The notes below the pieces were generated by a model. That model made no database searches. It had not been told where the DNA came from and saw nothing but the letters and a program-made list of their open reading frames with translations. From contig NC_068558.1 of assembly GCF_022201045.2 (NCBI RefSeq), positions 50,881,501 to 50,945,500 of the forward strand: DNA of 64,000 bases, read 5' to 3'. Origin of the DNA: Citrus sinensis. Lineage: Eukaryota > Streptophyta > Magnoliopsida > Sapindales > Rutaceae. The position numbers and the translations under genes were made by a program. This document shows positions 37,601-49,900 of this stretch, piece after piece (position 1 is the stretch's first letter; each line of letters starts with the position of its first letter).

Positions 37601-40600
37601 TATATGGAATCAGTTAAGAAGCTGGAGGGAAAGATGTTGTTAAATCAGCAGAAGCAAGAAAGTAATGGCGTCATCCATGATAAATATACTGGAGAGGTAT
37701 GTTTCATGGAGAACATTTTCTTCTGGTTTCTTGAAGATCTTGTGTCAATATTTTGAAGCCAGGGAATTGACATAGTTAGCACCAATAGGGGCTTGCACAT
37801 AATTCTTCAACTTTCTATTGCTTTTGATCAGTATCTTAGTTTTGAAATATGGAAGAAATGTGATTCAAAGCTGTAGCCTGTACTTTACTGAGACTATTGT
37901 GCAGCATTGTCATAAAAGCAATTTTTCATGAGTGGTAACATGTGCCCTTTGATGTAAATTGATTTGAAAATCTGATTATATCAACTATCTTAATCATCTC
38001 TCTTATCATGGGCATACTGCATTGCATAAATGAATGCATGTCTTATTCTACGACACTGGCTTTGTATGATCTGTTGGCTTTATCTATGTTCATTGATGAA
38101 GTTGTACTTCCTTTTGACCACTGATTGAATTTTTCAATAATGTTCATTTTTCATTATTTCCCCTTCCTATTTTGCAGGAGCCTGGGGCTTCTGCTGCTGA
38201 GGACATTGCTGAAATCAGAAAGTTGCTTCAAAATGAAATTCATATGAGAAAAACAGCTGAAGAGGAGCTCAATAAGTTGAAGAGTCGACTAGGACAATAT
38301 ACTGAATCAGGGGTATGGTTTCCAGTTCTGAACTATTGTTTCGTTCATATATTTAAGATGTCTTTTTTTTTCCTTTTTCTTTTTTTTCTGATTGTAAATT
38401 GAAAATGGCGATATAAATGGGATATTTGGCGTTTAGTCTTGCAGAGATGCAGAAATGTCAAAACTTCACAAAACCTTGGAGGATGAGACACTTCAAAAAA
38501 GGAAACTTGAAGAAGAAATAGTGATACTACGAAGCCAGCTATTGCAGTTGACTTTTGAAGCTGATCAGGTATTTGACTTGAGATTTTTTTTCTTTTTCTT
38601 TTTCTTTTTATTTTATTTATTTATTTTTCGGTAAGCATCCTCTTAATGCTTGAGTCAGCAGCCCTTTATTTTAAGGAATGATGCTACTACAATTGTAATA
38701 ATTCTTTTAATACTATTTGAGTTTAAATCCCAAGGGAAGGGTTGTATGATCGTTTCTTTCTAACTAAGAGGTCAGAGGGTTAACTCCTCAGGAGTGCCAC
38801 CTCCATGGGATATTATATCTCGTGGATTTCCTGCTATTGAAGGTTCAGCTGAAACGTTAAAGGTAGTGATTTGCTCCTAAGATTTCCCCGCAGCTAGCTT
38901 ACTTTTGAGCCACTATCCAAAATGATTTGAAGTTCCCATCCATATGAGATATGTATCACCCAGCAATCAGCATGAGCTAGAGTTGCAGTACACCACTGTG
39001 AACTAGTATATCGTAGTCCTTGAAGCACAAGAACATCCATATAAATTTACTTTTTTGCCTTTTTTTTATGATTACAGATGCAAAAATGTCTTGAGAGAGG
39101 TGAGTTTGGAAATACTTTTACTGGTCTGGACAAGCATTCTCAATTCAGAGACTCTGGGAATGGACAGAAGGCACCAATTACCAAACTTTTCGAACAAGGT
39201 TGTGAATCTTGTAGATCAAGATTATTGTTTAGACCATGTTGGTGCACGCAATTCTTATGATTTTTCTATCAATCAATTTGACAGTTGGATTGCATAAGAT
39301 CTTGTCGCTGCTCGAATCAGAAGATGCCAATGTTCGAATTCATGCTGTAAAGGTAGTAGCCAACCTTGCAGCTGAAGGTGGGTAATCCTTTATTTTCTCA
39401 GAAACGTGCTCGCGGGTATTTACTACTGCTGGTGGAACTATTTGAAAGTGCTTTGGGATATTAAGCCTATTGAACTAGTTGGTTTCAGACAATTCAAGAG
39501 TGCTTCTGGCCTATTATTAGTTTCCTGCTAAGTAAAGGACAATGCTCTACTTCTGCAAGCAAAACTTATTTGCCCCTCCCTTTTTTGACCTTTTTAATGT
39601 TTTATTCTATTATTTTGTTAAAAGTAAGGGGAGTATGTTGAAGTTCTGTCAAGTGTGTGGTCTGTTTTTATCACATTTGAGGTTTGCGAGTGTTGTATAC
39701 ATGTAGAGGCTTTACATAGAGATAACATCTGCTACCAGTGCCGGTGTTGTTGTTACTGCCAATGCTTCTTATCAACTAATAGAGCTCAAGTGTCTTGGGC
39801 AAGCACACTACAAACAAACCACCCCCTCGCCCTCTAAATTTTTTATTCAATCTTGATTATAAGAAAAGACAAAAATTTAGATTATGAGAATATTTTTGCT
39901 AAAGAGAGGGAACATGGTTTTTTGAGCAGACATATTATCCGTAACTAGATATGAGTTACTATATAGACCTTAATTTTGTTGCAATTTGTCAAAACGATTT
40001 GCGTTCTCTCTGTTCTAAGCAGAAGCGAATCAGGAAAAGATTGTTGAAGCTGGTGGTCTTTCTTCCTTGCTAATGCTCCTTCGAAGCTTTGAGGATGAGA
40101 CTATTCGCAGGGTAGCAGCAGGTGCGATTGCCAATCTTGCAATGAACGGTAATTACTTATCGAATATTTTTCTCATCTCTGAGTGCTAGGTGTTTCTTCT
40201 TTTTCGGAGAACGTCACATGAGGTCATATCTCAATTGCCTTTAAATATATTCTGTTATTGTTCTTTCCTTTGACATAGCAGAAGCCAATCAAGAACTTAT
40301 AATGGCACAAGGAGGAATCAGTTTGTTATCGACGACAGCAGCTGATGCTGAGGATCCTCAGACTCTACGCATGGTCGCTGGAGCTATTGCTAATTTATGT
40401 GGCAATGGTATCCTGTTCTCTCTTCCTTCATCTTTTCTGTCATCTCATCTTATGTTTTTAGTCATTCATGTTATAGAACTTTGTGAGATTGTTGTTGTTT
40501 GGTGTCAAATGAATAGAGAAACGTTTGAGAATTTCTGATAATTTGTCAAGGTAGGAATATGTAATAAAACACCTCTTTTATGTTTGGGTAAATTTTGAAT

Positions 40601-41505
40601 TATCCCCCTCGTGAAATGATAATGTTTAGAATACCTTGTAAGCTATTGCAAATTTTAACCTACCCCCGCTTTTGTTCAAAAGATAAGGGAAAAATGGGAG
40701 TGAGTTGATGAAAATTTTTTATCTTCTTCACAAAAGTGGGAGATAAGTTGAGGTCTACAATAATTTGATGGATATTTTAAAGATTGTAGTTTCATGAGCG
40801 GGATAAATCTGAATTAATCCTTTTTGTTTAAGATTCTGGAATTGTTGTCATTTACTTATCTGTATATTGTAATCGTAGATAAGCTTCAAATGAAGCTGAG
40901 GTCTGAAGGTGGAATCAGGGCCTTGCTTGGGATGGTGAGATGCGGACATCCAGACGTTCTATCCCAAGTTGCACGAGGAATTGCTAACTTTGCAAAATGC
41001 GAGTCCCGAGCTGCTACTCAAGGTTAACTTCATATTTTTTCAATAATCCTCGAAAATGATAACTTTGATGTCAAAATATGTTTCTCTTTTCTCGTTATTT
41101 TTCTGTAGTAAGATTTATACGCTGCACTGCCACAGGTGTAAAAAGTGGCAGATCTCTTCTCATAGAAGATGGTGCACTTCCGTGGATTGTACAAAATGCA
41201 AACAATGAAGCTGCACCAATCAGGCGTCACATTGAGCTTGCACTCTGCCACCTGGCACAGCATGGTAAGTTGTCACCTCCCTTTTTCTTGTAGAAATTTG
41301 CGTTCTTGGAGACTTGTTCCTTGACTAGTTCTTTCATATTTCAGAAGTAAATGCGAGAGAGATGATCAGTGGAGGTGCCCTCTGGGAGCTAGTTCGTATC
41401 TCACGGGACTGTTCTCGAGAGGACATAAGGAGTCTAGCCCACCGAACTCTAAGTTCCAGCCTCACATTCAGAGCTGAAATGCGGCGGCTACGGATAGAGT
41501 TTTAA
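34621..41505 (+). CDS. ARK2: Armadillo-repeat kinesin (ARK family)
   Basis: Nineteen exons join in frame to 887 residues: 34621-34765, 34848-34948, 35088-35210, 35396-35581, 35794-36015, 36118-36271, 36425-36574, 36845-36933, 37210-37413, 37574-37696, 38178-38312, 38437-38568, 39078-39198, 39285-39377, 40023-40148, 40282-40407, 40879-41022, 41136-41264 and 41345-41505. The motor domain follows a Ser-rich start: [12 protein letters not shown]-loop GQTGTGKT (137-144), switch I NTESSRSH (248-255) and switch II DLAGSE (300-305). Coiled coil covers about 390-600. The C-terminal third is armadillo repeats ([36 protein letters not shown]). By family knowledge ARKs are plant plus-end-directed motors that affect microtubule dynamics and root-hair or endomembrane organisation. 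The acceptors of exons 12 and 18 each have an alternative nearby. ARK2 is favoured by synteny; ARK1 and ARK3 cannot be excluded on sequence alone. Confidence 0.93.
40586..40820. mobile_element. Foldback MITE in a kinesin intron
   Basis: In the intron between exons 16 and 17, the left end GGGTAAATTTTGAATTATCC, CCCTCGTGAAA pairs with the reverse complement of the right end (GGATTAATTCAGATTTATCC, CGCTCATGAAA). The match continues inward for about 100 bases per arm. Flanks TTTATGTTT and TTTTTGTTT form a 9-bp duplication with one mismatch, suggesting a Mutator-type MITE. It stays within the intron and leaves the splice sites intact. Confidence 0.75.
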
Positions 41506-44500
41506 TCTCCGGACTTGGCTTATTTCAGTTATTCCCTTGGTGCCTCTATTCGGCTGATGGTGGGAAATTTGCTCTGGCCTGCTGCATAGGCTTCAGCCAA
41601 GAACCCCATGTCTTTGCACTGGGCGAGCTCAAATCCTCACAAATTTTGTTTTCATGGAAAGCGCAGCGTTTGTTGTACGCAATCCATGTTTCATAGCCTT
41701 TTCGCAGAGTTAGCAAATCCAGTCTCCATTTGTTTTGTATGCAAAATGTCACATCCATGTTCAACATTTGTATAAAGTTGATTATGTATTAGTAACTAAA
41801 ATCATCATTCTTTAGTTTTTATTTAAAATTCGAAGTTGAGTTTTTAACTGTCACTACGTAATTCGTGCCGCGTCGTGGGCTTCACTCACCTACACATTTT
41901 TGTGAATTATCGTTGGTTGATACTAAGTATGCGTAAAGTTATGGCTTTATCACGAAATCGGAAACCCTATAAGATCCTTTTGATTAGTCCACGGGAAAGG
42001 GCTCAGTATTATCACTTTGCACAAACTAATGTTTCTATATAAACGAAGGAGTGTTAATTGTTAATTCCACACGTTTGATGAAAGGTGATACGTACAGAAA
42101 GGAAATACAAAACGTGTAATTTTACTTCTATAATACAGAATCTCGGCCTTCTATCAACAGAACACAAGCATTATTAGTTAAGTTGTAATGTGTTCAATTG
42201 TCGTACCCCATAAATCATGAATACTTGCACCCGATTGCACTATTATATCTTCGGACTAAAATGTTTGGCTATGCAAAACTTCATCCACTAACACGAAAAA
42301 AAATTTCTTTACTCTTAACTTCCACGTATCATATTTACCTTATACTTAACAGATTACGAATGTGTAATACATATGGTTTCTAAAAATTAAATTTAAACAC
42401 AGAGAAATCATAATGGTTCCTGACCACAGAGAGCTTCAAGTTAAGCATATTAAGCCTCCGTTTGTTTTAGCTAATGCCAAACTGTTTGATACAGACTAAA
42501 AATTTCGCAAATTGGCTTTGGCAGCATAATTAATTATTTCTTACAGCTATATATCAAGTATACATCCCTTATACAGCAGTTGTGGCTTAATAGCAACAAC
42601 ACCGTCTATGATACTAAACAAGCCTTCTAAGCTGATTATAGCAATAGGAGGTAAAATACTGTCGGGAAATCAACAATTATTCTGCTTCCACCGATTGCCT
42701 TATTGTCAATTTCTTCATCTTCAAGCTAATGTATGTCCTGGAAATAAGTTGTCTTTATTTGTGTAATAATCAATACTAGGGTACATTATGATAGTTCACA
42801 AAGCCTACAAGGGTCCACCTTAAAGCATATTAGGCAAAGAGAATAAGTTTGTGGGACATGATTCTACTTAAGCATCAAATGCAATTATGCATCAAAACTG
42901 CGGTGGGGGGTTTCAAGCTATAAAGTTGTGTTTTGATGGCTCTTCCACAAGATGACTATCAATAAAGGAAAGCAAAAAGGCATAAATAATAAAAATAGAA
43001 TCTATCATACTTATATATACGTATTGATGATAATCATTGAAGTGTAGTTCAAAGAACCTTGAGGTCTTAATCATAAAGAACCAGATCATGTTATCTTCTC
43101 AAAGGACATCACACATGGTCCACACAATAATAACTACCAAGTTGTAACAAGACCCCAAATAATATAATAAGTAATATATTTTCCATCATATTAAAAACCT
43201 TGTACACTCGAAGGAGTGGGAGCAGATGAAGATCAATAAATGCCAAGTATGTGACAAGAATAGCGGCATGATGGGGGGGGGGGGGGGGGAAAAAAAAAAA
43301 AAACTTCCACTTAATTTTTATATAACATTTACTTTATATTTGGATATTTGAGAAAACGGAAACAAATGTATATAATTGATAGGAAAGAACTTTGTTTTGA
43401 TAGGGAACTGCATGATTTCGAGGGATTTAACGACCATTAACGACTTGTATTTTCAGTTTTTCACCATGGAGAATTAAAGCTCCAATCATGAAGGAATCAT
43501 ATAATGTCAAAAATTAAATTGGTATAGAAAATAAAATATTAACCTTCCTTCAGAGCTACAATATATATGGAGACAAAGATGCAAAATTTTCTTCTACATA
43601 CTTGATAAGATATTGGTTACAATTGAAAAAGAAAATGAGCAGCAAAAATTAATTAGGTGGAAGAAGTAGCAACTTGGGATGGCAACTGGATCCATTCATT
43701 ATGGATATCCATAATATCCATCCAATTGAATTAGTTAATATGCATCCAAAACTCGTTAGATTTGAAGTGGATAGTTTTTTACCCAACGGATATCCATTTA
43801 ACTAAGATTTAAGTTTAGAAAGATTTGATTTTTTAAATTAAAAAAAAAACGTAATAAACAAACAATTGTAAAAAATATCAAAATTGAATAAACATAAAAT
43901 GTCCTCAACTAAAATATTTTTTGTCAAATATACCCCCACAACAAAATTATAAAAAAATATTTTGATTTTAGGAAATTAGGGAAACATTCACTGGTGAGAT
44001 TGTCCCGTCATTGAAACATCTGCCTTACCCGCCCACAATGACAAAAAAAAACTTCATGCAATGTTGACACCACAGACAACTAGATCGAAAATTTCATGAT
44101 CTATACAACTATATATAGTCGCAATCGACGACGATCATAAACAACATGTTCACCTCCATCATTTGCTATTTTTCATATCCGACACCACCTTTACACAGAT
44201 CATGGAATTTCCGATGTGTTGGTATCGACTGTGTGATTTTACATCACTAGTGAATTTATTGCTATTGCGTAGATCATGAAATTTTGAGTCCGATTACATT
44301 TTTCGTGGCCAACGACAGTGCCCCTCCCAGCGGGGCGATATTTATTTTATTATTTTATTTTTATACGAAATAATCTTAATTAGCTTTTAAAATTAATGAT
44401 TTTAGGAAATATAAATATAAAAGAATAAAAATTTCTTAATGTAATGCATCATTGATTAGTTTTTAATTACTCTATTAATATGTTATATTATTTTTTAATT

Positions 44501-45960
44501 TAAAAATATCAATTTAATGTCCATGCACATCCACTAATATCTATATCCATGTGAATAACATCAATATCCATATCCAGCGTCTGTAACTAGATATGAATAT
44601 GAATATATTCATCACTGGTAATTATGAATTTACTTATGAATGGATAATATATAGATGTTCCAACTGATATTTGTCATATCTAGCAGCAAATGTAATATAA
44701 ATTAAACTAAAGATATGTAACATATGAAACCTAGCAAATAGTAACTACTTATGTAACAACAGAGATGCACGATTCGAAACAAAGAAATATAACTATTCCC
44801 AACGAGCAAGAAGGAAATGTCACGAAAGTGGTGGGGGAAAAAAATAAATTAAAAAAAAAAGAATAAAGAGACAAAAAAACTAGGGTTTGGAAGAGAATCC
44901 AAGTTTGAGAAACAAGACAAAGTCTTTAATTAATTTATTACTTACCTCACAGCCAGATTGATTCACTCTTGACGTAGGCTTTATCTGTATATGTATATCA
45001 CTGGCAGTGGGGGCAGTGACAGTTGTACAGAGAGAAACATTAACGCTTCATGAGGTCTGTTTGTCCTGGTTGTACGTTGGATTGCCTTTATATGGAAATG
45101 GAAATGGAAAGGGAAATGTAGCAGCTGCTGCCTCGGAAATGAGCTTTTCGCAGAGCACCGCACGTGTAACCCAGTATTCAATGACGACCCATTTGATCTG
45201 CATCTGCTTCTGTAACAATTAAACCCTAAAACCAGCCACAAATCAAACAAACAGACAACGAAAACCCTAAGCCGGCTCATACCTTTCGCCTTTTCTTTCT
45301 TCATGAACTGATGATTTTCCATCCATAATCCAACCCACCAACCTTACACATACTCACCAATATAGCTTAATTAACTCACTGATCATCTTTGAGGAATTAC
45401 TTTTGCCCAGGCTAGCTAGAAGTGAGAATGGAAAACTGCAATATAATCCTAATCATGATGGGTATTGATGTAGCTACACGTCAACATGCTTAATTAATAT
45501 TATAGGAAGCTTCAAAATTTTATATATTTCTCTTTAGAAAGGAAAACAAATTGTTAATATAATCTTGGGTTAGGATCATGCAACAATCTGAAAGCTAGCT
45601 AGTTTCAGCAAAGAGTAATGGATGAACAATTATAAGGCAAGTTACCAGAAATACAAGAAATCAATTGAAAAAAATAAAAATAAAAAGAAACTGAAAATGG
45701 AGATGAATTACTATCTTTGCAGCTGCATCCTAAAAAAATAGCTATATTCTGATACTGATATGATGAAAGCCAAAAGATAAATTCATTAATTTGTACATCC
45801 TTCTTCAATCAAAGGTAGATGAATTCCAACACAAACATCTGAAACATAAGCTAACTTATAGAAGAAGAAGAATGAAAAGTGAACATTGAAAAGGTCAAAC
45901 AAAGAGAGGATAGAAAAAAAGGGGAAAAGAGAAGCAGCAAAGTTTCTTAGAATTTTTCTG
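41506..45960. other. Intergenic region between convergent kinesin and AHL genes
   Basis: The first 300 bases are probable kinesin 3' UTR, and the last few hundred contain the AHL 3' UTR. In between I see no gene. A segment at about 43670-44620 has repeated GGATATCCAT-type motifs near its left end and their complements near its right end, like an old hAT-type element, but no target duplication is readable. A long G/A homopolymer lies at 43273-43303. Confidence 0.5.
43273..43303. repeat. Homopolymer junction G17-A14
   Basis: Seventeen G residues are followed directly by fourteen A residues. Such a tract is prone to length error in sequencing and to slippage in vivo, so its exact length should not be trusted. 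Confidence 0.9.
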
Positions 45961-46902
45961 TTAAAAAGGAGCCGGGCGACCTGTGGCCCAATAGGGCTCA
46001 GCTGGTAATTGCACTGAACTTAGAAGATTTGGCGGTAACCCATGAATAAAAGAGGCATTAGGATCTTGCAGTAGTTGCTGCTGATGCGACTGCGACTGTT
46101 GCTGTTGTTGTTGCGGCTGTCCAACGTTCACTTCTGGAGACCCAAGTGGCCTACTTCCTGGAATCGATGCCTCCGGTGTCTCTTCCTCTTCCAACGGAAG
46201 TCTCTCATATGCCGCATTACCAAAAGAAGCTGCCATAATCACTACCGGTCCCGATGCAACAAGCGGTCCCACTACGCTTCCTCCCACAACCTGACCTTGA
46301 CCACCGGCTAAATAAATAGTCAACCCTGACGCAGCCGGTGGCGCAGGTGGCGGCAAGAAGGAGCCAGCGAGTGATAAAATCTCAAATCTGCCATGTAAAG
46401 TTACCACAGCACCCGGTGAAGCCGGTTGCCTTAGAGTTACATTAGTCACAGTGCCGGTACCACTCAAAATGCAAATCCCTCTTTGCCTTCGCCTTGCAAA
46501 GTTCGATACGCTGTCCATTATATCACAGCCGTTGGCGATTTCCATGACATGAGAACGGAGGGCATTGGCGCTGTCACGGGTAATGATGATGGGTGGCTTT
46601 GGCTTGTTTTTGGACCCGGCCGGTCTGCCTCTTGGTCTTCTTGTGATTTCTCCTCCCTCTCCGGTCGCCACCGCTAGTTCTTCGCCTTCTTCCATTGCGT
46701 TGGCGATGTTGTTTTCATTGCGATCTCGTTTTTGACCGCGGTTTAAGCTGCTGTTATCTTCTTCAGAATTTTGTTGTTGTTGTTGGTGGTGGTGGTGGTG
46801 CTGTTGCTGTTGCTGAAACTGATGATGATGTGGTTGTAGATGAATATCTCTCGTGTGAAAAGGAGGAGGAAGAGGGCGGCCGTGAGCTGTAAGTGGATTC
46901 AT
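45961..46902 (-). CDS. AHL22: AT-hook PPC-domain nuclear protein, clade A (AHL22-like)
   Basis: This intronless gene encodes 313 residues; lack of introns is typical of clade-A AHL genes. The N-terminus has His/Gln runs (about 24-44). A single type-I AT-hook ([20 protein letters not shown], about 88-107) binds the minor groove of AT-rich DNA. The PPC/DUF296 domain spans about 112-235. It shows [19 protein letters not shown] and [15 protein letters not shown], matching the conserved core needed for trimer formation and partner binding. The tail is Gln-rich. AHL proteins act in the nucleus, recruiting chromatin regulators to repress growth and flowering genes. The exact paralog (AHL22 versus others of the clade) rests on synteny with the ZPR and FLA8 neighbours. 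The 5' flank contains a GATCAGATCAGATCTGATC palindrome about 80 bases upstream of the ATG. Confidence 0.95.
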   Translation of the reverse strand: MNPLTAHGRPLPPPFHTRDIHLQPHHHQFQQQQQHHHHHQQQQQNSEEDNSSLNRGQKRDRNENNIANAMEEGEELAVATGEGGEITRRPRGRPAGSKNKPKPPIIITRDSANALRSHVMEIANGCDIMDSVSNFARRRQRGICILSGTGTVTNVTLRQPASPGAVVTLHGRFEILSLAGSFLPPPAPPAASGLTIYLAGGQGQVVGGSVVGPLVASGPVVIMAASFGNAAYERLPLEEEETPEASIPGSRPLGSPEVNVGQPQQQQQQSQSHQQQLLQDPNASFIHGLPPNLLSSVQLPAEPYWATGRPAPF

Positions 46903-49900
46903 GTCGAAACCCTAATTAGAATAGCTTAGCTAGTTCATACACACAACCAGTCACTGGTGGCTGTTTGAAAGAGTTGACGAGATCAGATCAGATCTGATCA
47001 GGAAAGGAAGACTACAGGTATGATTTGAGTTGAGTTATTTGGTGTGAGTCTTTGCTTCCTTTATTTTGTGGGTTCTGTGTCTCACTCTTTCTTTTTTGCG
47101 GAAAACTTAGATTGATGAACTGCTATAGCCTTCCTAGAAAAAGATTAAAAAAAAAGGGGGGGGGGGGGAGGAGCGGGCTTTAAGCATCAGCCACCAAATT
47201 ATCAGCTTCCATCTAATCTCTCAAGTCATCGTCGTTTGCTTGTTTTGCTTGATTAGCCTGTTTCTGCTGCTCTATGAACTATGATGATCTCCTACTCCTA
47301 TTAACTAAAGACAATTAAATTGGTTGGGTAAAGGTTTGGATGAAAATGAAGAACCACAGAAGAATAAGAGTAAGAGAGAGGTGGTGAGTAGTAACTGTTT
47401 GGGTGGTCTTTTTTTATTTAGAAAAAAATAATAATAATAACTTTTTTTTGGGTATGGTGTAGTGTAGTGTAATGTAGCATTAGTGATGTTGGGTTAGGGT
47501 TAGGTCAAGGTATTGGATCGATGATGGATGGTTTAGAGTTTAGACTTGGTTTTGGTAAGAGAGAGAGACCGTGCGCATGGGCGGTTCTGTGGGCCTGACT
47601 TTCTCCCTCTTTTGTCTCGTACACCGTCACCCCCACGTTCTCTCTCTCTCTCTCTCTCTCTCTAAACTAATGCCTGTATTTCTCTACTGCAGCCATAAAA
47701 TAATAAAAAATGACACTAGTAATAACTATGTGTGTGTGTGTGTGTACCTATCTATATATCCATCTCTTTTCATTAGCTCTCACTCAAATGACAAATCAAA
47801 ACCTCCGTTTCTTTAGGAAGCTTATGCTTCATCCTTTCGCTCTAATTAGCATAGCTAGAAAGCAGCAATAATGATCCTTCGAAGCCTTCTCCTTCATCCG
47901 TCCTTGTTTTCAAAACTTCTGCTAAAGCTGATGAGCTTTGCATGTTTTAACATAACAATTACTGATAGATATGAACCAGCTCAGCTATCGGCCGGGGCCT
48001 GGAAGATGCTTCATAATCATAGGATTCTCTTAACTCCAGGTTTTACGCAACAAACACTATGAAATGCCAAAGCGAATCAGTGAAAAGGACGTTATTTCTC
48101 AGATAAAGACAAAAGATAGAATTAAAAACTCAACAGAAATAGAGAGCTAGCGTTACAGTTAAACGACGAATGATGGTATTGGTCATTGCATTAGTGGGAT
48201 TAATACTGTACATATACGTATATTTAATTTGTTTTAGAATTTACAAGTCTTGAGTTACTGTTGCATTAATTCACAAAACAAAAGTATTTACTGAAAACAT
48301 AACTACAATTTGTACAGTCAATAGTCAGTATCACTAGTATGGGCTGAGCTGAGCTGACAATAGAATGAGTGGCACATGATGATGATAATTAGAGGGAGGA
48401 GGCATTTATATAATGAAGAGAAAGGAGGTGAAGGGGGGCAAGCATGCATGTCACTGTCATGGGAAATTGGAGTGGACCCACCAAAACAAATTGGGTCAGG
48501 AGAGTCAGGGCGTGTCTTAAGGGCGACTCTCCATTCTAGGAAGACGGAATTATACCACAAAGCCAAACAACGATCCGTCCCTCTCTGCTTAAGTCTCTTA
48601 ATGCTAGCCTGCTCTTAATATTACCATATTACAATTGCATTGATGTTGATGTTTTTGTTGGGGGGCTCCATCTTTTGACACTTGTCTCTCCCCCAGTTTC
48701 CCACAAAAAAATTATTGAATTAATAGAAAATAATTATTGAATTAAATATTTTTAAAAATTACTATTATTATTATTATCAACTGTCTGCCAAAAGATGCAA
48801 GATAATGATTTATTTTATCGTTTTAATGATAAGAAATTGGCATATTACCTTTTATTTATACACGAGTGTCAAAACCTGTAATTAGTTTTATGAGGTAATC
48901 GTGGTATCTTGTGGACTTCAATTCTTTAAAATAGCGTAATAACCGTTGTCCAAATATGACTTGTAGTGTATATATATAACACACTGTCAATCAATTGTCA
49001 TCAGCAAACTGCAATGAAGCCTGGCTTGCTGTAAAAAAATCAATCAATGAAATCTCTAGTACTAATCTATACCAAAATTGGATTCGAATTCAATTGCCAA
49101 GAAACCTTACTCGTGTCATCAAATTTCTCAGCTGAATGAATGAACAGGAATATATAGATAAGGGTACTCAATTTTGGAGGTAGCATTAATAAGATACCAG
49201 AAAAAGTTGACTCGGAATTATAATATATTAATCTCATTTTAGATAACTATGGATCCATTCCTTCAGGAACCCAACAACTAATGATGCCGCCACAAAATCC
49301 AGCTATGATGATAACTATCTAATCAAACTATATCACGTTACAGGTTTAATTAGATTGCTAGCTAACTATGTACATAACGTTTGATTGTATTAATTTTCTT
49401 TTTTACATTCTGCCTGTGTAAAAATAATCTTCCATGTGCAAGATTTCAGCCGATTTCAGTAATGAAACGACGGGGATTTTGTCAGTTTCTTCCCTTATCA
49501 ATATATATGTATTCGGTATTCCCATATTATTTTCATGATAACCAATAATTCCCAGCATATTAATTTTACAGTATTATTTTATTTTCAATACATTTTTATT
49601 TATATTTATTATTGAATAAATAAACCATATAAACAGAAATCAAAATTAAAAAAAATTAGATACTAAAAATAAGAAATATAGATTTCAGCGTGAATAAAAA
49701 TTTTAAAAAAGATATTTTTATAAATACTTTTTGTTATTTTAAAATATTTTTCTTATAATAAATATATATTTTATATTTTCAAAATAAAATATCAAACAAA
49801 TAACTCATTTACCTCTCTTTTTAATTAAATTTTTTTATGTAAAGAGAGTTATTGTCTATTATAAAAACAGTAAGAAATAAATGATATATATTGATTTCAC

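Noticed and set aside
43670..44620. Possible hAT-type element with GGATATCCAT-rich ends
   Set aside because: Arms are only loosely complementary and no 8-bp duplication was found; left as a remark in the intergenic entry.
44981..45322. 113-residue minus-strand open frame
   Set aside because: No domain, no upstream or downstream splice-linked coding and low-complexity composition; treated as chance.
46075..46892. Plus-strand open frames over the AHL gene
   Set aside because: They are complements of the AHL coding sequence and its His/Gln repeats.
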